Below are positions 16,916 through 25,331 of a stretch of DNA of 64,000 nt, piece by piece. The notes beneath the pieces were generated by a model, which searched no databases, was not told the DNA's origin, and saw nothing but the letters and a program-made list of their open reading frames with translations. This stretch comes from Comamonadaceae bacterium (GTDB lineage Bacteria > Pseudomonadota > Gammaproteobacteria > Burkholderiales > Burkholderiaceae_C). Each line of letters opens with the position of its first letter. Positions within the stretch are counted from its first letter, which is position 1. Both the position numbers and the translations under genes were made by a program. Location: the NCBI GenBank assembly GCA_947448745.1, contig CANFOQ010000009.1, forward strand, positions 1 through 64,000, read 5' to 3'.

Positions 16916-17371
16916 GTGCTGTTTGACCACTGTGCCGAATGCCAACGATGCTGCAACGTCGAGGCAGGATACCCACCCCTTGAAATCACATTGACGACTG
17001 TCGAGCAACAACGCTTAGGCAGCGTATGCATAGAACAACAATGCACACACTTGGGTCCGCAAGGTTGCACGATGGGCGAGGACAAGCCCTTTGGATGCAA
17101 ACTCTATCCACTCAGCTACAACCCAAAAAACAAAAGTTTTTATTTTGATGCCGACTGTCCTTTGATGGACCCCTACATCGCCGGTTTGCAAGATGCACAC
17201 AGTGATTCAAGTTTGCATTTGCACAGCGCACAACAAGTTATATTGCAGCTAGAAAAAAAAGACCCCGCGTTTTTGAAAAACAACCACGCAGTAGACAAGA
17301 TGTACTTCGACCTGAAGAAAATACACAGCACTGCAAATTCCAACAATAAGAAAACAAGCAAAAAAGCTTGA
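16916..17371 (+). CDS. YkgJ-family cysteine cluster protein
   Basis: The 151-residue protein has the CxxC...CC cysteine pattern of the YkgJ/UPF0153 family: CAECQRCC near residue 6, then CIEQQCTHLGPQGCTMGEDKPFGCKLYPL at about residues 38-66, and a further C in DADCPLMDPY. These cysteines probably bind zinc or an iron-sulfur cluster. The lysine-rich C-terminus (TANSNNKKTSKKA) is low complexity. The start is a GTG. It is 16 bases upstream of the GNAT-like gene and appears to share the promoter at 16796-16824. In this family the cluster has been linked to protein modification, but the function here is unknown. Confidence 0.8.
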   Translation: MLFDHCAECQRCCNVEAGYPPLEITLTTVEQQRLGSVCIEQQCTHLGPQGCTMGEDKPFGCKLYPLSYNPKNKSFYFDADCPLMDPYIAGLQDAHSDSSLHLHSAQQVILQLEKKDPAFLKNNHAVDKMYFDLKKIHSTANSNNKKTSKKA

Positions 17372-17387
17372 AAAAAAAGGCAACAAC

Positions 17388-18299
17388 ATGAATGGCACGC
17401 TCTATCAATTCAAACCTGCGAATTCCTTCACGCCCCCACCTGGTCCGGTGGTGCACGAAGTGGGATACCAAAGTTGGACCGAAGACAACTTGTTGGTTGA
17501 GAGCGAGCACAACGACATTCTTTACTACACCACCCGCTGGGACGCGCTGTGCCCCTATGTGAACGTCTCAGAAGAGATGATGAACTTCGCGCCCCGCCCC
17601 TTCGTGGTCTACGCCCTGCCCCCCGACAGCCCTTATGGCGTCCCCATCAATGACAAATACGGTTTGGTCGATTGCTTTGCTGACAGCTTCTGGCAAGAAG
17701 CCCGCCGCGAGCGCAAGTTCCGCGAACTCGACAAGCAATACAAGCACTTCACCTACACCGAGAAAGTGGTGGCCGGCAAAGACCTGACGGTTGAAGACAT
17801 GTTTGAGATGGGTGGCGAGCACTTTGCCAACTACTACATTGACGACCGCGAGGTGGAAGGTTTTGTTGACTACGTGCGCCACCTGGATGTGCTCATCCTG
17901 CAAGTGCATTCCAACGAAGGTGAGCTGGTGCTGACCGATGTCTCCATCCTGCTGCCCCAGTACAACCAGCTCTATGGCAGCTTTTGCCAATGGAACCGCG
18001 CCTTCAAAAACAAATCGCCTGGCATTTACGCTTGCTTGCAAGCTTGCCGCTGGGCCGCGAAAAACGGCTTGCGCTATTACAACCTGGGCCCCGTGGACGA
18101 CTATGGCTACAAGGCCTTGTTTGTCACCGACTACGAACCCATTTACGCCATGGCCTTGATCGATGCCGATCATCCCCTGGCCACCGACCCCACCTCACCG
18201 CTGATCGTGGACTTCAAGCCCCAGGAACTGAACCAGGTGTACCGCCATCCCGAGCAGCATCAACAGCATTTGCTCGATGAACTGGTGATGGCTGGCTAA
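17388..18299 (+). CDS. Conserved protein with GNAT-like C-terminal region, function unknown
   Basis: The 303-residue soluble protein is not confidently assigned. The C-terminal part (about residues 180-270: ILQVHSNEGELVLTDVSILLP, then CRWAAKNGLRYYNLGPVDDYGYKALFVTDYEP) resembles the acyl-acceptor half of GNAT or FemAB-like acyltransferases, where a phrase of the form YYNLG precedes a YK-type motif. No signal peptide or membrane segment is seen. It follows a cysteine-cluster gene by 16 bases, suggesting the two act together, for example as a modifying enzyme and a metal-cluster partner. That is inference only. Confidence 0.6.
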   Translation: MNGTLYQFKPANSFTPPPGPVVHEVGYQSWTEDNLLVESEHNDILYYTTRWDALCPYVNVSEEMMNFAPRPFVVYALPPDSPYGVPINDKYGLVDCFADSFWQEARRERKFRELDKQYKHFTYTEKVVAGKDLTVEDMFEMGGEHFANYYIDDREVEGFVDYVRHLDVLILQVHSNEGELVLTDVSILLPQYNQLYGSFCQWNRAFKNKSPGIYACLQACRWAAKNGLRYYNLGPVDDYGYKALFVTDYEPIYAMALIDADHPLATDPTSPLIVDFKPQELNQVYRHPEQHQQHLLDELVMAG

Positions 18300-18317
18300 A
18301 TACCCAAGCCACTCCCA

Positions 18318-18354
18318 AAACAAACAAGCCGCTTGATCAGCGGCTTGTTTGTTT
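18318..18354. terminator. Bidirectional terminator
   Basis: A perfect 16-bp stem (18318-18333 with 18339-18354) around a five-base loop lies between convergent genes. The stem arms are A-rich and T-rich at their ends, so both strands end in a T-rich tract. Confidence 0.85.
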
Positions 18355-18773
18355 CAGAAGTAGTGTTTTTCGCCGAAGCTGATGTCGTAGTCGATGAACA
18401 TCTCATCGCCCTTCTTCACCGTATGCAAAGTTTCCAAGGTGCCGTTCTTTTTGAAACGCAAGCTGGGCTTTTTAGAGTGGTTCAGGTAGATGGCCATGTC
18501 AAAGGTATTGAGGCCATTGCGCGGAATGCTGACCGACTTTTTGTCGTAATAGCAAAACGTGTCGATTTGGTCGCGTACCCCTTTGGGCAAATGCTTGATG
18601 TCTTGCTTGGGAATATCAATCTCTTTGACGCGCACGTAGCTTTTCAAAGGATTCACCCCCTTGGGGATGTCACGCACGGCAAACACGCCGATGCCATGGA
18701 TGGGGGACACCCCTAGGCGGCAATAGACCTCGTTTTCCAAATGGTCGAGGATTTTCTTTTTGGTATTCAACAT
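18354..18773 (-). CDS. Bacterial SET-domain protein
   Basis: The 139-residue protein is almost entirely a SET domain. GIGVFAVRDIPKGV near residue 27 is the substrate-side start, YLNHSKKPSLRF near residue 95 is the pseudoknot Asn-His motif that binds S-adenosylmethionine, and KKGDEMFIDYDISFG near residue 120 supplies the catalytic Tyr. SET proteins methylate lysine residues of proteins. No post-SET cysteines are present. Stand-alone SET proteins are scattered in bacteria, and their targets are mostly unknown. It is monocistronic and ends at the bidirectional terminator. Confidence 0.85.
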   Translation of the reverse strand: MLNTKKKILDHLENEVYCRLGVSPIHGIGVFAVRDIPKGVNPLKSYVRVKEIDIPKQDIKHLPKGVRDQIDTFCYYDKKSVSIPRNGLNTFDMAIYLNHSKKPSLRFKKNGTLETLHTVKKGDEMFIDYDISFGEKHYF

Positions 18774-18869
18774 GCCAACACTCCTAACAGGGCGGGCTAC
18801 TATAACGAATGAAACCCGTGTTTCATGCGTTTTTCATGACAACGACAGGCCCTGCTTAGAATCTGGCCA

Positions 18870-19676
18870 ATGAATCTTTCCCTCGAAACGCCCTCTCGCG
18901 AGCGCCTCCCAAAGGGTTTGGGGTGGGTCGCAGCGCTCTTGGTTTTGACGGGCGTGGCGGTTTTCAATGCCCCCTTGAACCAAGCTTGGCTGCTGCAGTT
19001 GCACAGCACCCACCTGGGCCCCGATGCACTGTGGTCCTTCCTGACCCAGTTTGGTGAAGGCGGTGCTGCCTTTTTGTTGCTGATCGTGGCCGCCCAATTC
19101 GCCCCCCGCACCAGCGCCGTGGTGGTCAAAAGTTTTTTAATCGGCGCAGTGCTGTCGCCGTTGCTGAAAAGCCTGGTGGCGTCGCCCCGCCCCTTGGGTG
19201 TGCTTGACGCCAGTGTGTTGCACCCGATTGGCTCGCCCCCCAGCGGTTCCAATTCCATGCCCTCAGGCCACGCCATGACGATTGCAGCCGCCATCACCTT
19301 GGCGCTCTTCATGACACGCGATGCCAAATACCGCCAACCCCTTTGGCTGGGCTTGGTGCTGTGGGGCGTGCTGGTGGCCTTGTCCCGCGTGGTGGTGGGT
19401 GCGCATTGGCCCGCCGATGTGTTGGTGGGCAGTGGGCTGGGCATCATGGTGGCCCTGCTGGCCTTGGCCTGGGAGCAGCGTGTACCCTGGTCACCCCGCT
19501 TGCAAACCAAACCCTTGCAAATGGTGTTGCTGTTGCTCGAGTTGGGTCTGGTCATCTATTTGTTCCGCGCCCATGCAGACACGGATGCCGCCCGGTTGGC
19601 CTTTGATTTGATGGCCACGGTGGGTATTGCCGGCGCCATGAACAGATGGATCGGCCTGCGTCGACAAACCCCATGA
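18870..19676 (+). CDS. PAP2-family membrane phosphatase (first of a tandem pair)
   Basis: The 268-residue protein has five to six membrane segments and the full PAP2 triad: KSLVASPRP (KxxxxxxRP), SMPSGHAM (PSGH) and SRVVVGAHWPADVLVG (SRxxxxxHxxxD). Members dephosphorylate lipid phosphates such as phosphatidic acid, undecaprenyl pyrophosphate or lipid A at the periplasmic face. The gene overlaps the next PAP2 gene by four bases (ATGA), so the two are made together. Which lipid each uses cannot be told from sequence. Confidence 0.88.
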   Translation: MNLSLETPSRERLPKGLGWVAALLVLTGVAVFNAPLNQAWLLQLHSTHLGPDALWSFLTQFGEGGAAFLLLIVAAQFAPRTSAVVVKSFLIGAVLSPLLKSLVASPRPLGVLDASVLHPIGSPPSGSNSMPSGHAMTIAAAITLALFMTRDAKYRQPLWLGLVLWGVLVALSRVVVGAHWPADVLVGSGLGIMVALLALAWEQRVPWSPRLQTKPLQMVLLLLELGLVIYLFRAHADTDAARLAFDLMATVGIAGAMNRWIGLRRQTP

Positions 19677-20368
19677 ACAAGCGCCAGCAAGAATGGGCGT
19701 GGGGCTTGGCAGGCGTATTGCTGAGTGTGGCGCTGTTCATGTTGTGGCCGACATTGGACCTGCAAATCAGTCTTTGGTTTTTCGACCCGGCCTTGCCCGG
19801 CTTTCCAGCCAAGCGCGTGGCTTGGGTGTTGCAGCTCTACCATCTGGCCCCCTTGGTGAATCAGATTTTGTTGTTGTGCAGTGTGTTGGTGTTGATCACT
19901 GCGTGGCTCAAACCCACTTGGATCAACCAACGCTGGCGTCAGCGCAGCATGGCCTGGGCCTTGATGATGGTGCTGGGCATCGGGGTGGTGGTGGACTGGG
20001 CCTTGAAAGACCATGTGGGACGTGCCCGCCCCGAGCAAAGCCAGGCCTTTGGTGGCCTCTTGCAAAGTCGGCCCTTGTTTGAATTCGACCGCGCTTGCGA
20101 TGTGAACTGTTCTTTTGTGAGTGGCCATGCGGCCGGTGGCTTTGCCCTGATGGCCTGGGGCATGTGGGCCCCCAGACGCCAGCGACAACAGTGGTTGGCG
20201 CTGGGCGCGGTTGCAGGCTTGGGTATTGGTGCCGTGCGCGTTGCCCAAGGCGGTCACTTTGTCAGCGATGTCATCTTTGCCGGATGGGTCATTTGGCTGA
20301 TCTACCAAGGCATACGCCACGCTTGGTTACATTGGCGGCTTCGCCGCTTGCTTGCGATTTCTCTTTAG
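19673..20368 (+). CDS. PAP2-family membrane phosphatase, LpxE/LpxF-like (second of tandem pair)
   Basis: The 231-residue protein (ATG 19673, overlapping the upstream stop) has several membrane helices and the PAP2 motifs KDHVGRARP, CSFVSGHAAG and RVAQGGHFVSDV. The short form with CSFVSGH and GGHFxSD is common in lipid A phosphatase-like and KdtA-neighbour PAP2 proteins. Two non-identical PAP2 enzymes in tandem suggest related but different lipid substrates. TerC follows after 15 bases. Confidence 0.87.
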   Translation: MNKRQQEWAWGLAGVLLSVALFMLWPTLDLQISLWFFDPALPGFPAKRVAWVLQLYHLAPLVNQILLLCSVLVLITAWLKPTWINQRWRQRSMAWALMMVLGIGVVVDWALKDHVGRARPEQSQAFGGLLQSRPLFEFDRACDVNCSFVSGHAAGGFALMAWGMWAPRRQRQQWLALGAVAGLGIGAVRVAQGGHFVSDVIFAGWVIWLIYQGIRHAWLHWRLRRLLAISL

Positions 20369-20383
20369 CTGTTTGGAAACAAC

Positions 20384-21139
20384 ATGGAATTACTGACACA
20401 ACCGCACATGTGGATCGCTTTGGCCACGCTCACTGTTTTAGAGCTGGTGCTGGGCATCGACAACATCATTTTCATCTCGATCTTGGTCAGCAAGTTGCCC
20501 AAGGCCAAGCAAGAGATGGCGCGTCGCATCGGCTTGTTCATGGCGATGTTCATGCGCATCGGTTTGCTATTGGTTTTGTCGGTCATCATTGGCTTGGTCG
20601 AGCCCATCTTCACGGTGATGGACCAGCCGTTTTCAGGACGCGATCTGATTTTGCTGGCCGGTGGTTTGTTCCTCATTTGGAAAAGCACCGGTGAAATCCA
20701 CCATTCGCTGGAAGGGGATGAAGCGCCAGCGGACGTGAAAGCGCGGGTCAATGTGATGGCGACGATTGTGCAAATCATGCTGATTGATTTGGTGTTTTCA
20801 CTTGACTCCATCATCACCGCGGTCGGCATGGTGGACGATGTGCGCATCATGATCGCCGCTGTTGTCATCTCGCTGGGCTTGATGATGCTGTTCGCCAAAG
20901 GCATTGGCGAGTTTGTCGATGCGCACCCCTCCATCAAGATGCTGGCCCTGAGCTTTTTGGTGGTGGTGGGTGTGGTGCTGGTGGCCGAAGGTTTTGGTCA
21001 CCATGTGCCCAAAGGTTACATCTACTTCGGCATGGCCTTCGCCTTCAGCGTCGAGATGCTCAATATCCGCTTCAGAAAGAAACGGACCCAGGCAGTGCAT
21101 TTGCGCCCAGCGCAGATGCCGGGTGAAGACGATTCATAA
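20384..21139 (+). CDS. TerC-family integral membrane protein
   Basis: The 251-residue protein has seven or so membrane helices and the TerC signatures ELVLGIDNIIFISIL near residue 19 and DLVFSLDSIITAVGM near residue 139, each with the paired Asp and neighbouring polar residues of a metal path. TerC proteins are associated with tellurite resistance and with metal (notably manganese) homeostasis of secreted enzymes. It follows the PAP2 pair closely and is probably in the same operon. With the UPF0016 protein at 3355 it is a second putative manganese-handling membrane protein in the window. Confidence 0.9.
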   Translation: MELLTQPHMWIALATLTVLELVLGIDNIIFISILVSKLPKAKQEMARRIGLFMAMFMRIGLLLVLSVIIGLVEPIFTVMDQPFSGRDLILLAGGLFLIWKSTGEIHHSLEGDEAPADVKARVNVMATIVQIMLIDLVFSLDSIITAVGMVDDVRIMIAAVVISLGLMMLFAKGIGEFVDAHPSIKMLALSFLVVVGVVLVAEGFGHHVPKGYIYFGMAFAFSVEMLNIRFRKKRTQAVHLRPAQMPGEDDS

Positions 21140-21316
21140 GGGCTTGACGCCATAGCCCTTCATGGCAAAGGTGTCGCATGAAAAGCGCCCTAGATTCGGA
21201 TTAATCGAGTCCCCATCAATGATTTTGTAATGCACAGATAACCACTTTTGTTGGGTATTTGGTGATGATCGCGTTGAGAAATGCATCTTCAACTACATCA
21301 TCTGGTGGTATATTTA

Positions 21317-21703
21317 ATGGCCGATTCACGCATATTTACCACCAAAACATTTTCAAAATGGCAACGAAAAACAGGCATGAGCGATCAGTCATTGATCAAA
21401 GCCATCCAGGAAATTCAGTCGGGCTTGGTCGATGCACAACTGGCAAAAGGACTTGTTAAAAAAAGAGTAGCTCAATCAGGTCGGGGCAAGCAAATCAGCG
21501 CAAGAACGTTGGTTGCCACCTATTTTGAAGCCCGGTGGTTTTTCATTTTTGGTTTTTCGAAAAATGAAAAATCAAATATTACTGCGAAGGAATTGCAATG
21601 GCTGATGAGCTTTGCTCAGCAGTTACTGGGCCTGAGCGAGCAAGAATTGTCTATGGCTATTGAAGTTGGAGAGCTCTATGAAATCAAACCAGAAAGCACC
21701 TAG
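21317..21703 (+). CDS. RelE/HigB-like toxin of a toxin-first TA pair
   Basis: The 128-residue protein (MADSRIFTTKTFSKWQRKTG) resembles the type II RelE-like family often annotated as HigB2 or DUF4258-like. It has KTFSKWQRKTGMSDQSLIKAI, then GLVKKRVAQSGRGKQISARTLVATYF and FFIFGFSKNEKSNI, the GFxKNexxNI phrase being typical. It precedes and overlaps its XRE antitoxin by 26 bases, the HigBA order. An in-frame start at 21281 lacks the family pattern. Local composition is AT-richer than the flanks, suggesting transfer. Toxicity is inferred from family and context. Confidence 0.85.
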   Translation: MADSRIFTTKTFSKWQRKTGMSDQSLIKAIQEIQSGLVDAQLAKGLVKKRVAQSGRGKQISARTLVATYFEARWFFIFGFSKNEKSNITAKELQWLMSFAQQLLGLSEQELSMAIEVGELYEIKPEST

Positions 21704-22001
21704 TCGAATCATTCAAGAAATGCAAGCCAGCATGTCTGGCTTGGACCGAGCGCTCAAGGTCAGCAAAAAAAACATGCGTCAATTCACCGAGTTTTCTAAT
21801 CTGAACGTGAGCAGTATGACGCCTTCACAAATCAAAGCATTGCGTGAAAAGTCCAGCATCAGCCAAGCTGTGTTGGCCGCTGTTCTTAACACCAGTTTGT
21901 CAACAGTTCAAAAATGGGAGATTGGCGACAAGCAACCAAGTGGTCCCAGTCTGAAACTCTTGTCCTTGATCAAGCGCAAAGGCCTGCAAACAGTGATTTG
22001 A
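21678..22001 (+). CDS. HigA-like XRE-family antitoxin
   Basis: The 107-residue protein (ATG 21678) ends in a helix-turn-helix of the XRE type: LREKSSISQAVLAAVLNTSLSTVQKWEIGDKQPSGPSLKLLSLI. The N-terminal 50 residues would contact the toxin. It overlaps the toxin gene by 26 bases, consistent with coupled synthesis, and would bind the pair's own promoter. No clear palindrome was found upstream of 21317. It converges with the pentapeptide-repeat gene six bases later. Confidence 0.87.
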   Translation: MKSNQKAPSRIIQEMQASMSGLDRALKVSKKNMRQFTEFSNLNVSSMTPSQIKALREKSSISQAVLAAVLNTSLSTVQKWEIGDKQPSGPSLKLLSLIKRKGLQTVI

Positions 22002-22007
22002 AAGACC

Positions 22008-22541
22008 TCAACAACCCGAGTCGTTCACCGCACCGTCGGGCATGGTGGTTTTGCAAAACTTGGCGTCATCCAATTTGGCATCGTCCAACTTGGCCCCTTT
22101 GAGGTTGGCACCATTGAGCACCGCACCCTTGAGGTTGGCCTTGCTCAGCACGGCGTCGCTCAAATCCGCACCCGTCAGGTTGGCGTCGCGCAAATAAGCA
22201 TTGGTGAAATTGGCCAGGTGCAGGTTGGCACCACTGAAATCGGCGCGGCGCAAATTGGCATCTTCAAAGTTGGTGACCAAGGTGCGCTTTTCCATGGGTC
22301 GCTCGCCCATGTTGGACTTGCTCAACACGGCCCCGGACAAGTTGGCATTTTGAAAGTCGGCGCCGCGCATATCGCGTCCACTCAGGGGCGCATCAGTCAG
22401 GTCACAGTACTTGCACACATTGGTGGTTTTGAAGTCTTCCAACTTGGTGGCGTCAAAAGCCCAAGCCGACCAAGACGCGGCCGACAAGGCCGCCGACAAC
22501 GCCAGCCAGCGCAAAGGATGAAGAACAACTGCTTTAGCCAC
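22008..22541 (-). CDS. Exported pentapeptide-repeat protein
   Basis: The 177-residue protein starts at GTG 22541, with AGAGGA seven bases upstream. It has a signal peptide (residues 1-29, ending ASWSAWA) and a run of A(D/N)LxX pentapeptides from about residue 55 to 165, with units such as ANLSG, ADFSG, ANLTG, ADLSD and ANLKG. These fold as a right-handed square helix. KTTNVCKYCDL near the start holds a Cys pair, and another Cys ends the protein, so a disulfide or metal site is possible. The frame is open upstream to 22757 but without a start context. The role is unknown. Confidence 0.8.
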   Translation of the reverse strand: MAKAVVLHPLRWLALSAALSAASWSAWAFDATKLEDFKTTNVCKYCDLTDAPLSGRDMRGADFQNANLSGAVLSKSNMGERPMEKRTLVTNFEDANLRRADFSGANLHLANFTNAYLRDANLTGADLSDAVLSKANLKGAVLNGANLKGAKLDDAKLDDAKFCKTTMPDGAVNDSGC

Positions 22542-22669
22542 GGCACAATCCTCTTGGGTTGAAATGATGGTTTGAATAATACCCAAGTCAAGCCCCGTGA
22601 ATTGGCTGTGGGCTTGGGCGGCGGCGGCCCCATCCGTGCGAAGATCAGACAACTCGAAAGACCCCAAGC

Positions 22670-23122
22670 ATGCTGTCCCTGCTGAAGAATCGCCTCTCCC
22701 CCGCTGTTGGTGCCCGCGCTGGCTTGTTGGCATTGCTGATTTCAACCATGGTGCCAAGTTGGGCCTACACCCTCACCTGTGATGTGCAGGGTAAATTTCC
22801 TGAGATGGACAAAATTGTTTTGGAACCTGCCATCGTCACCATCGACATCACCTCGATTGGCAACCATCTCTACATCAAAATGGACGGCCCCAAGCTCTAC
22901 AACATGTTTGCCAACACCATCATCAGCCCGGAGTTTGAAGGCCAGGACCTGACGTCGGACACCAGCATTTGGGTGCGCCGAAAAAATGTGCAAACCAAAG
23001 AAGAAACCGAAATCAAAATCACGCGCCAACCAGTCACTGTCAAAGCCATGAAAGATGTGAAGCGCTACGGCAAAGACATGAAATTGCTGGTCTCCGGCCC
23101 ATGTCAACTTCCTAAAAACTAA
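22670..23122 (+). CDS. Secreted protein of unknown function
   Basis: The 150-residue protein has a signal peptide that probably ends at VPSWA, followed by YTLTCDVQGKFP. The mature part is rich in beta-type residues and has two cysteines (TCDVQG near residue 36 and SGPCQLP near the end) that could form one disulfide. It has no recognisable domain. It lies five bases before the metal-dependent hydrolase gene, so they are likely co-transcribed. Confidence 0.65.
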   Translation: MLSLLKNRLSPAVGARAGLLALLISTMVPSWAYTLTCDVQGKFPEMDKIVLEPAIVTIDITSIGNHLYIKMDGPKLYNMFANTIISPEFEGQDLTSDTSIWVRRKNVQTKEETEIKITRQPVTVKAMKDVKRYGKDMKLLVSGPCQLPKN

Positions 23123-23127
23123 GTCCC

Positions 23128-23952
23128 ATGAGCCATCTTGTTGTTCGCCAACTGCTGATTGATTTGGAAACACCCATCGCGGTGCGCTGGAATGGCGGCG
23201 ATGCGTTCACCTCTGCTTTCATGAATGCGCTGTCCATGAGTTTCCCGGTGGGCGAGCAATTCTTCATCGACAGCCTGCGCCATGCGCAAAAGGAACTCTC
23301 GCCCGAGCAGCAAAGCCAATTTGCGGATGAACTCAAAGGCTTCATTGGCCAAGAAGCCACACACCGTCGTTTGCACCAGTTGTTCAACCTGCACTTGGAA
23401 AACCAAGGCATGGTCAACCATTGGGCACCCCGCGCTTTGAAGCGCATCGCCAAGGTGGAGCCCATGAATGTGCGCCATGCGGTGGCCGCCACCGCCGCCA
23501 CCGAGCATTTCACCGCGGTGTTGGCCCAATGGCTGTTGTCCAACCCGGCTTTTTTGGCGCAAGCCGAGCCCCGCTTGCAAACCCTGTGGCATTGGCATGC
23601 CAGCGAAGAAAGCGAACACCGCTGCACCGCCTTTGACATGTACAAAGCCTTGAATGGCAATGAGCAATGGCGACTGCAATGGATGCGCCTGACCACATGG
23701 TATTTGCTGTCAGACTTGTTGCGCCAAACCGTGAACAACCTGTGGCACGACGGCAGCTTGTTCAAGTTCAGCACCTGGCGCAGTGCCTGGGTGTTTTTGT
23801 TGGCCAAACAAGGTTTGTTTCGTTCGTCCTATGCCATGTGGCGGCGTTATTTCCGTCCCGATTTCCACCCCCAACAAGACGACGACAGCCTGTCACAAGC
23901 ATGGTTGCAAAACCACGAAAATGCCTATGCCCGTGTGGGCAGCACCACCTGA
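23128..23952 (+). CDS. Predicted metal-dependent hydrolase (PF10118/COG3687 type)
   Basis: The 274-residue all-helical protein matches the COG3687 pattern. EATHRRLHQLFN near residue 75, AATEHFTAVLAQWLL near residue 120 and WHASEESEHRCTAFDMY near residue 160 provide Glu/His pairs in a ferritin-like arrangement that could hold a di-metal centre. No biochemical function is established for most members. It is followed eight bases later by an alpha/beta hydrolase gene. Confidence 0.8.
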   Translation: MSHLVVRQLLIDLETPIAVRWNGGDAFTSAFMNALSMSFPVGEQFFIDSLRHAQKELSPEQQSQFADELKGFIGQEATHRRLHQLFNLHLENQGMVNHWAPRALKRIAKVEPMNVRHAVAATAATEHFTAVLAQWLLSNPAFLAQAEPRLQTLWHWHASEESEHRCTAFDMYKALNGNEQWRLQWMRLTTWYLLSDLLRQTVNNLWHDGSLFKFSTWRSAWVFLLAKQGLFRSSYAMWRRYFRPDFHPQQDDDSLSQAWLQNHENAYARVGSTT

Positions 23953-23960
23953 GGACCACC

Positions 23961-24884
23961 ATGCTCGACCCGCAAGCCCAAGCCCTGTTGCAACTCATGA
24001 AAGACCGTGGCGTGCCCGCGGTCAACACCCAGCCTGTTCAAGAAGCGCGCGATTTTTACCTGGTGCGCAAAGCCCTGACCCAACCCGACCCGCTGCCCAC
24101 CTCGGTTTGCAAAGACCACGCTTTGTCGTTTGGCGCGGTGCGTGAATACCGACCCCTGGGTGCGTCTGCCAAGCAGGTGCTGCCCGCCTTGGTGTACTAC
24201 CACGGCGGTGGTTGGGTGATTGGCAACATCGAGACCCACGACGTGCTGTGCCGCCAGTTGTGCGACGCCAGTGGTTGCGCGGTGTTTTCAGTGGATTACC
24301 GTTTGGCCCCCGAGCACCCTTTTCCTGCCGCCTACGACGATGCCTTGCATGCCTTTCATTGGGTGGTGGACAACGCCGCCAGCTTGCATGTGGACCCCAC
24401 CCGCCTGGCTGTGGGTGGTGACAGCGCTGGTGGCAATTTGGCTGCGGCTGTTTGTTTGGGTTCGCGTGACAGCGCCCAACCGCCCGCTTTTCAATTGCTC
24501 ATTTACCCCGCCACCATCATGTACCCCGACACGCCCAGCTACCACGCCAATGGCGAGGGCTACATGCTGACCGCGGCTGCCATGCACTGGTTCATGGATC
24601 ATTACTTGCCCAACACCGCCGACCGACACGACTGGCGTGCGTCGCCGTTGAAAGCCGACAGCCACGCCAAGTTGCCACCCGCGTTTGTGATGACCGCAGG
24701 CTTTGACCCCTTGCGCGATGAAGGCTTGATGTATGCCGATGCGATGGCTGCGGCGGGTGTGGCGACTGAATACATTTGCTTCGAACGGCAAATCCATGGC
24801 TTCATCACCATGGGCCGTGTCATGCGCGAGTCGCATGCCGCTGTCGGTGTATGTGCCGATGCTTTGAAGCGCTATTTGAAATGA
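23961..24884 (+). CDS. Alpha/beta hydrolase of the HSL (Aes) esterase family
   Basis: The 307-residue esterase starts at ATG 23961. The oxyanion-hole motif YYHGGGWVIG lies near residue 77, the nucleophile elbow GGDSAGGNLA near residue 152, the acid Asp in GFDPLRDEG near residue 250, and the His in RQIHGFITM near residue 280. This is the hormone-sensitive-lipase group, which hydrolyses short-chain esters. The frame remains open upstream to 23667, inside the preceding gene, but that extension is not homologous. soxX follows after ten bases, yet no functional link to sulfur oxidation is evident. Confidence 0.9.
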   Translation: MLDPQAQALLQLMKDRGVPAVNTQPVQEARDFYLVRKALTQPDPLPTSVCKDHALSFGAVREYRPLGASAKQVLPALVYYHGGGWVIGNIETHDVLCRQLCDASGCAVFSVDYRLAPEHPFPAAYDDALHAFHWVVDNAASLHVDPTRLAVGGDSAGGNLAAAVCLGSRDSAQPPAFQLLIYPATIMYPDTPSYHANGEGYMLTAAAMHWFMDHYLPNTADRHDWRASPLKADSHAKLPPAFVMTAGFDPLRDEGLMYADAMAAAGVATEYICFERQIHGFITMGRVMRESHAAVGVCADALKRYLK

Positions 24885-24894
24885 CCTGCCAGCC

Positions 24895-25329
24895 ATGAGA
24901 TTGTTGTTTGTTTGTTTCTGGATGTTGGTCAGTGGGGTGCATGCGGCTGACAACGCGACCGCTGCCAAATCCACGGTCGATGGCATGCCGGCCACCAAGT
25001 CGGCCGCCACCGCCAATGTGGAGCGCGGACGCAAGCTGTTGCTGAACCGGCAAGACACCGGCTGCATCCTGTGCCATGTGGTGCCGGGCTTCAAAGATGG
25101 CGGTGACATGGGCCCCAGCCTGGTGGGTGTGGGCCAACGCCTGAGCCCCGAGTTGTTGCGCCAGCGCATTGCCGACCCGCGCGTCATCAACCCGCAAACC
25201 TTCATGCCGGCTTACTTCAGCACCAAGGGCTTGCAAAACGTGGCCAAACCCCTGAAGGGCAAGACCGTCCTCACCGAGCAAGCGCTGGAAGACATCATCA
25301 GCTACTTGCTCAATCCTCCTAAGGACTGA
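24895..25329 (+). CDS. soxX: Sulfur-oxidation cytochrome c SoxX
   Basis: The 144-residue protein has a signal peptide (MRLLFVCFWMLVSGVHA) and one c-type haem site, DTGCILCHVVPG, with GDMGPSLVGVGQRLSP after it and a likely Met ligand in NPQTFMPAYF. SoxX pairs with SoxA in the periplasm to join thiosulfate oxidatively to the SoxY cysteine. It is the first gene of soxXYZA; soxY follows after two bases. Confidence 0.92.
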   Translation: MRLLFVCFWMLVSGVHAADNATAAKSTVDGMPATKSAATANVERGRKLLLNRQDTGCILCHVVPGFKDGGDMGPSLVGVGQRLSPELLRQRIADPRVINPQTFMPAYFSTKGLQNVAKPLKGKTVLTEQALEDIISYLLNPPKD

Positions 25330-25331
25330 CG

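Noticed and set aside
21138-21160. Terminator after terC
   Set aside because: A 7-bp stem with a nine-base loop is present, but no T tract follows on either strand.
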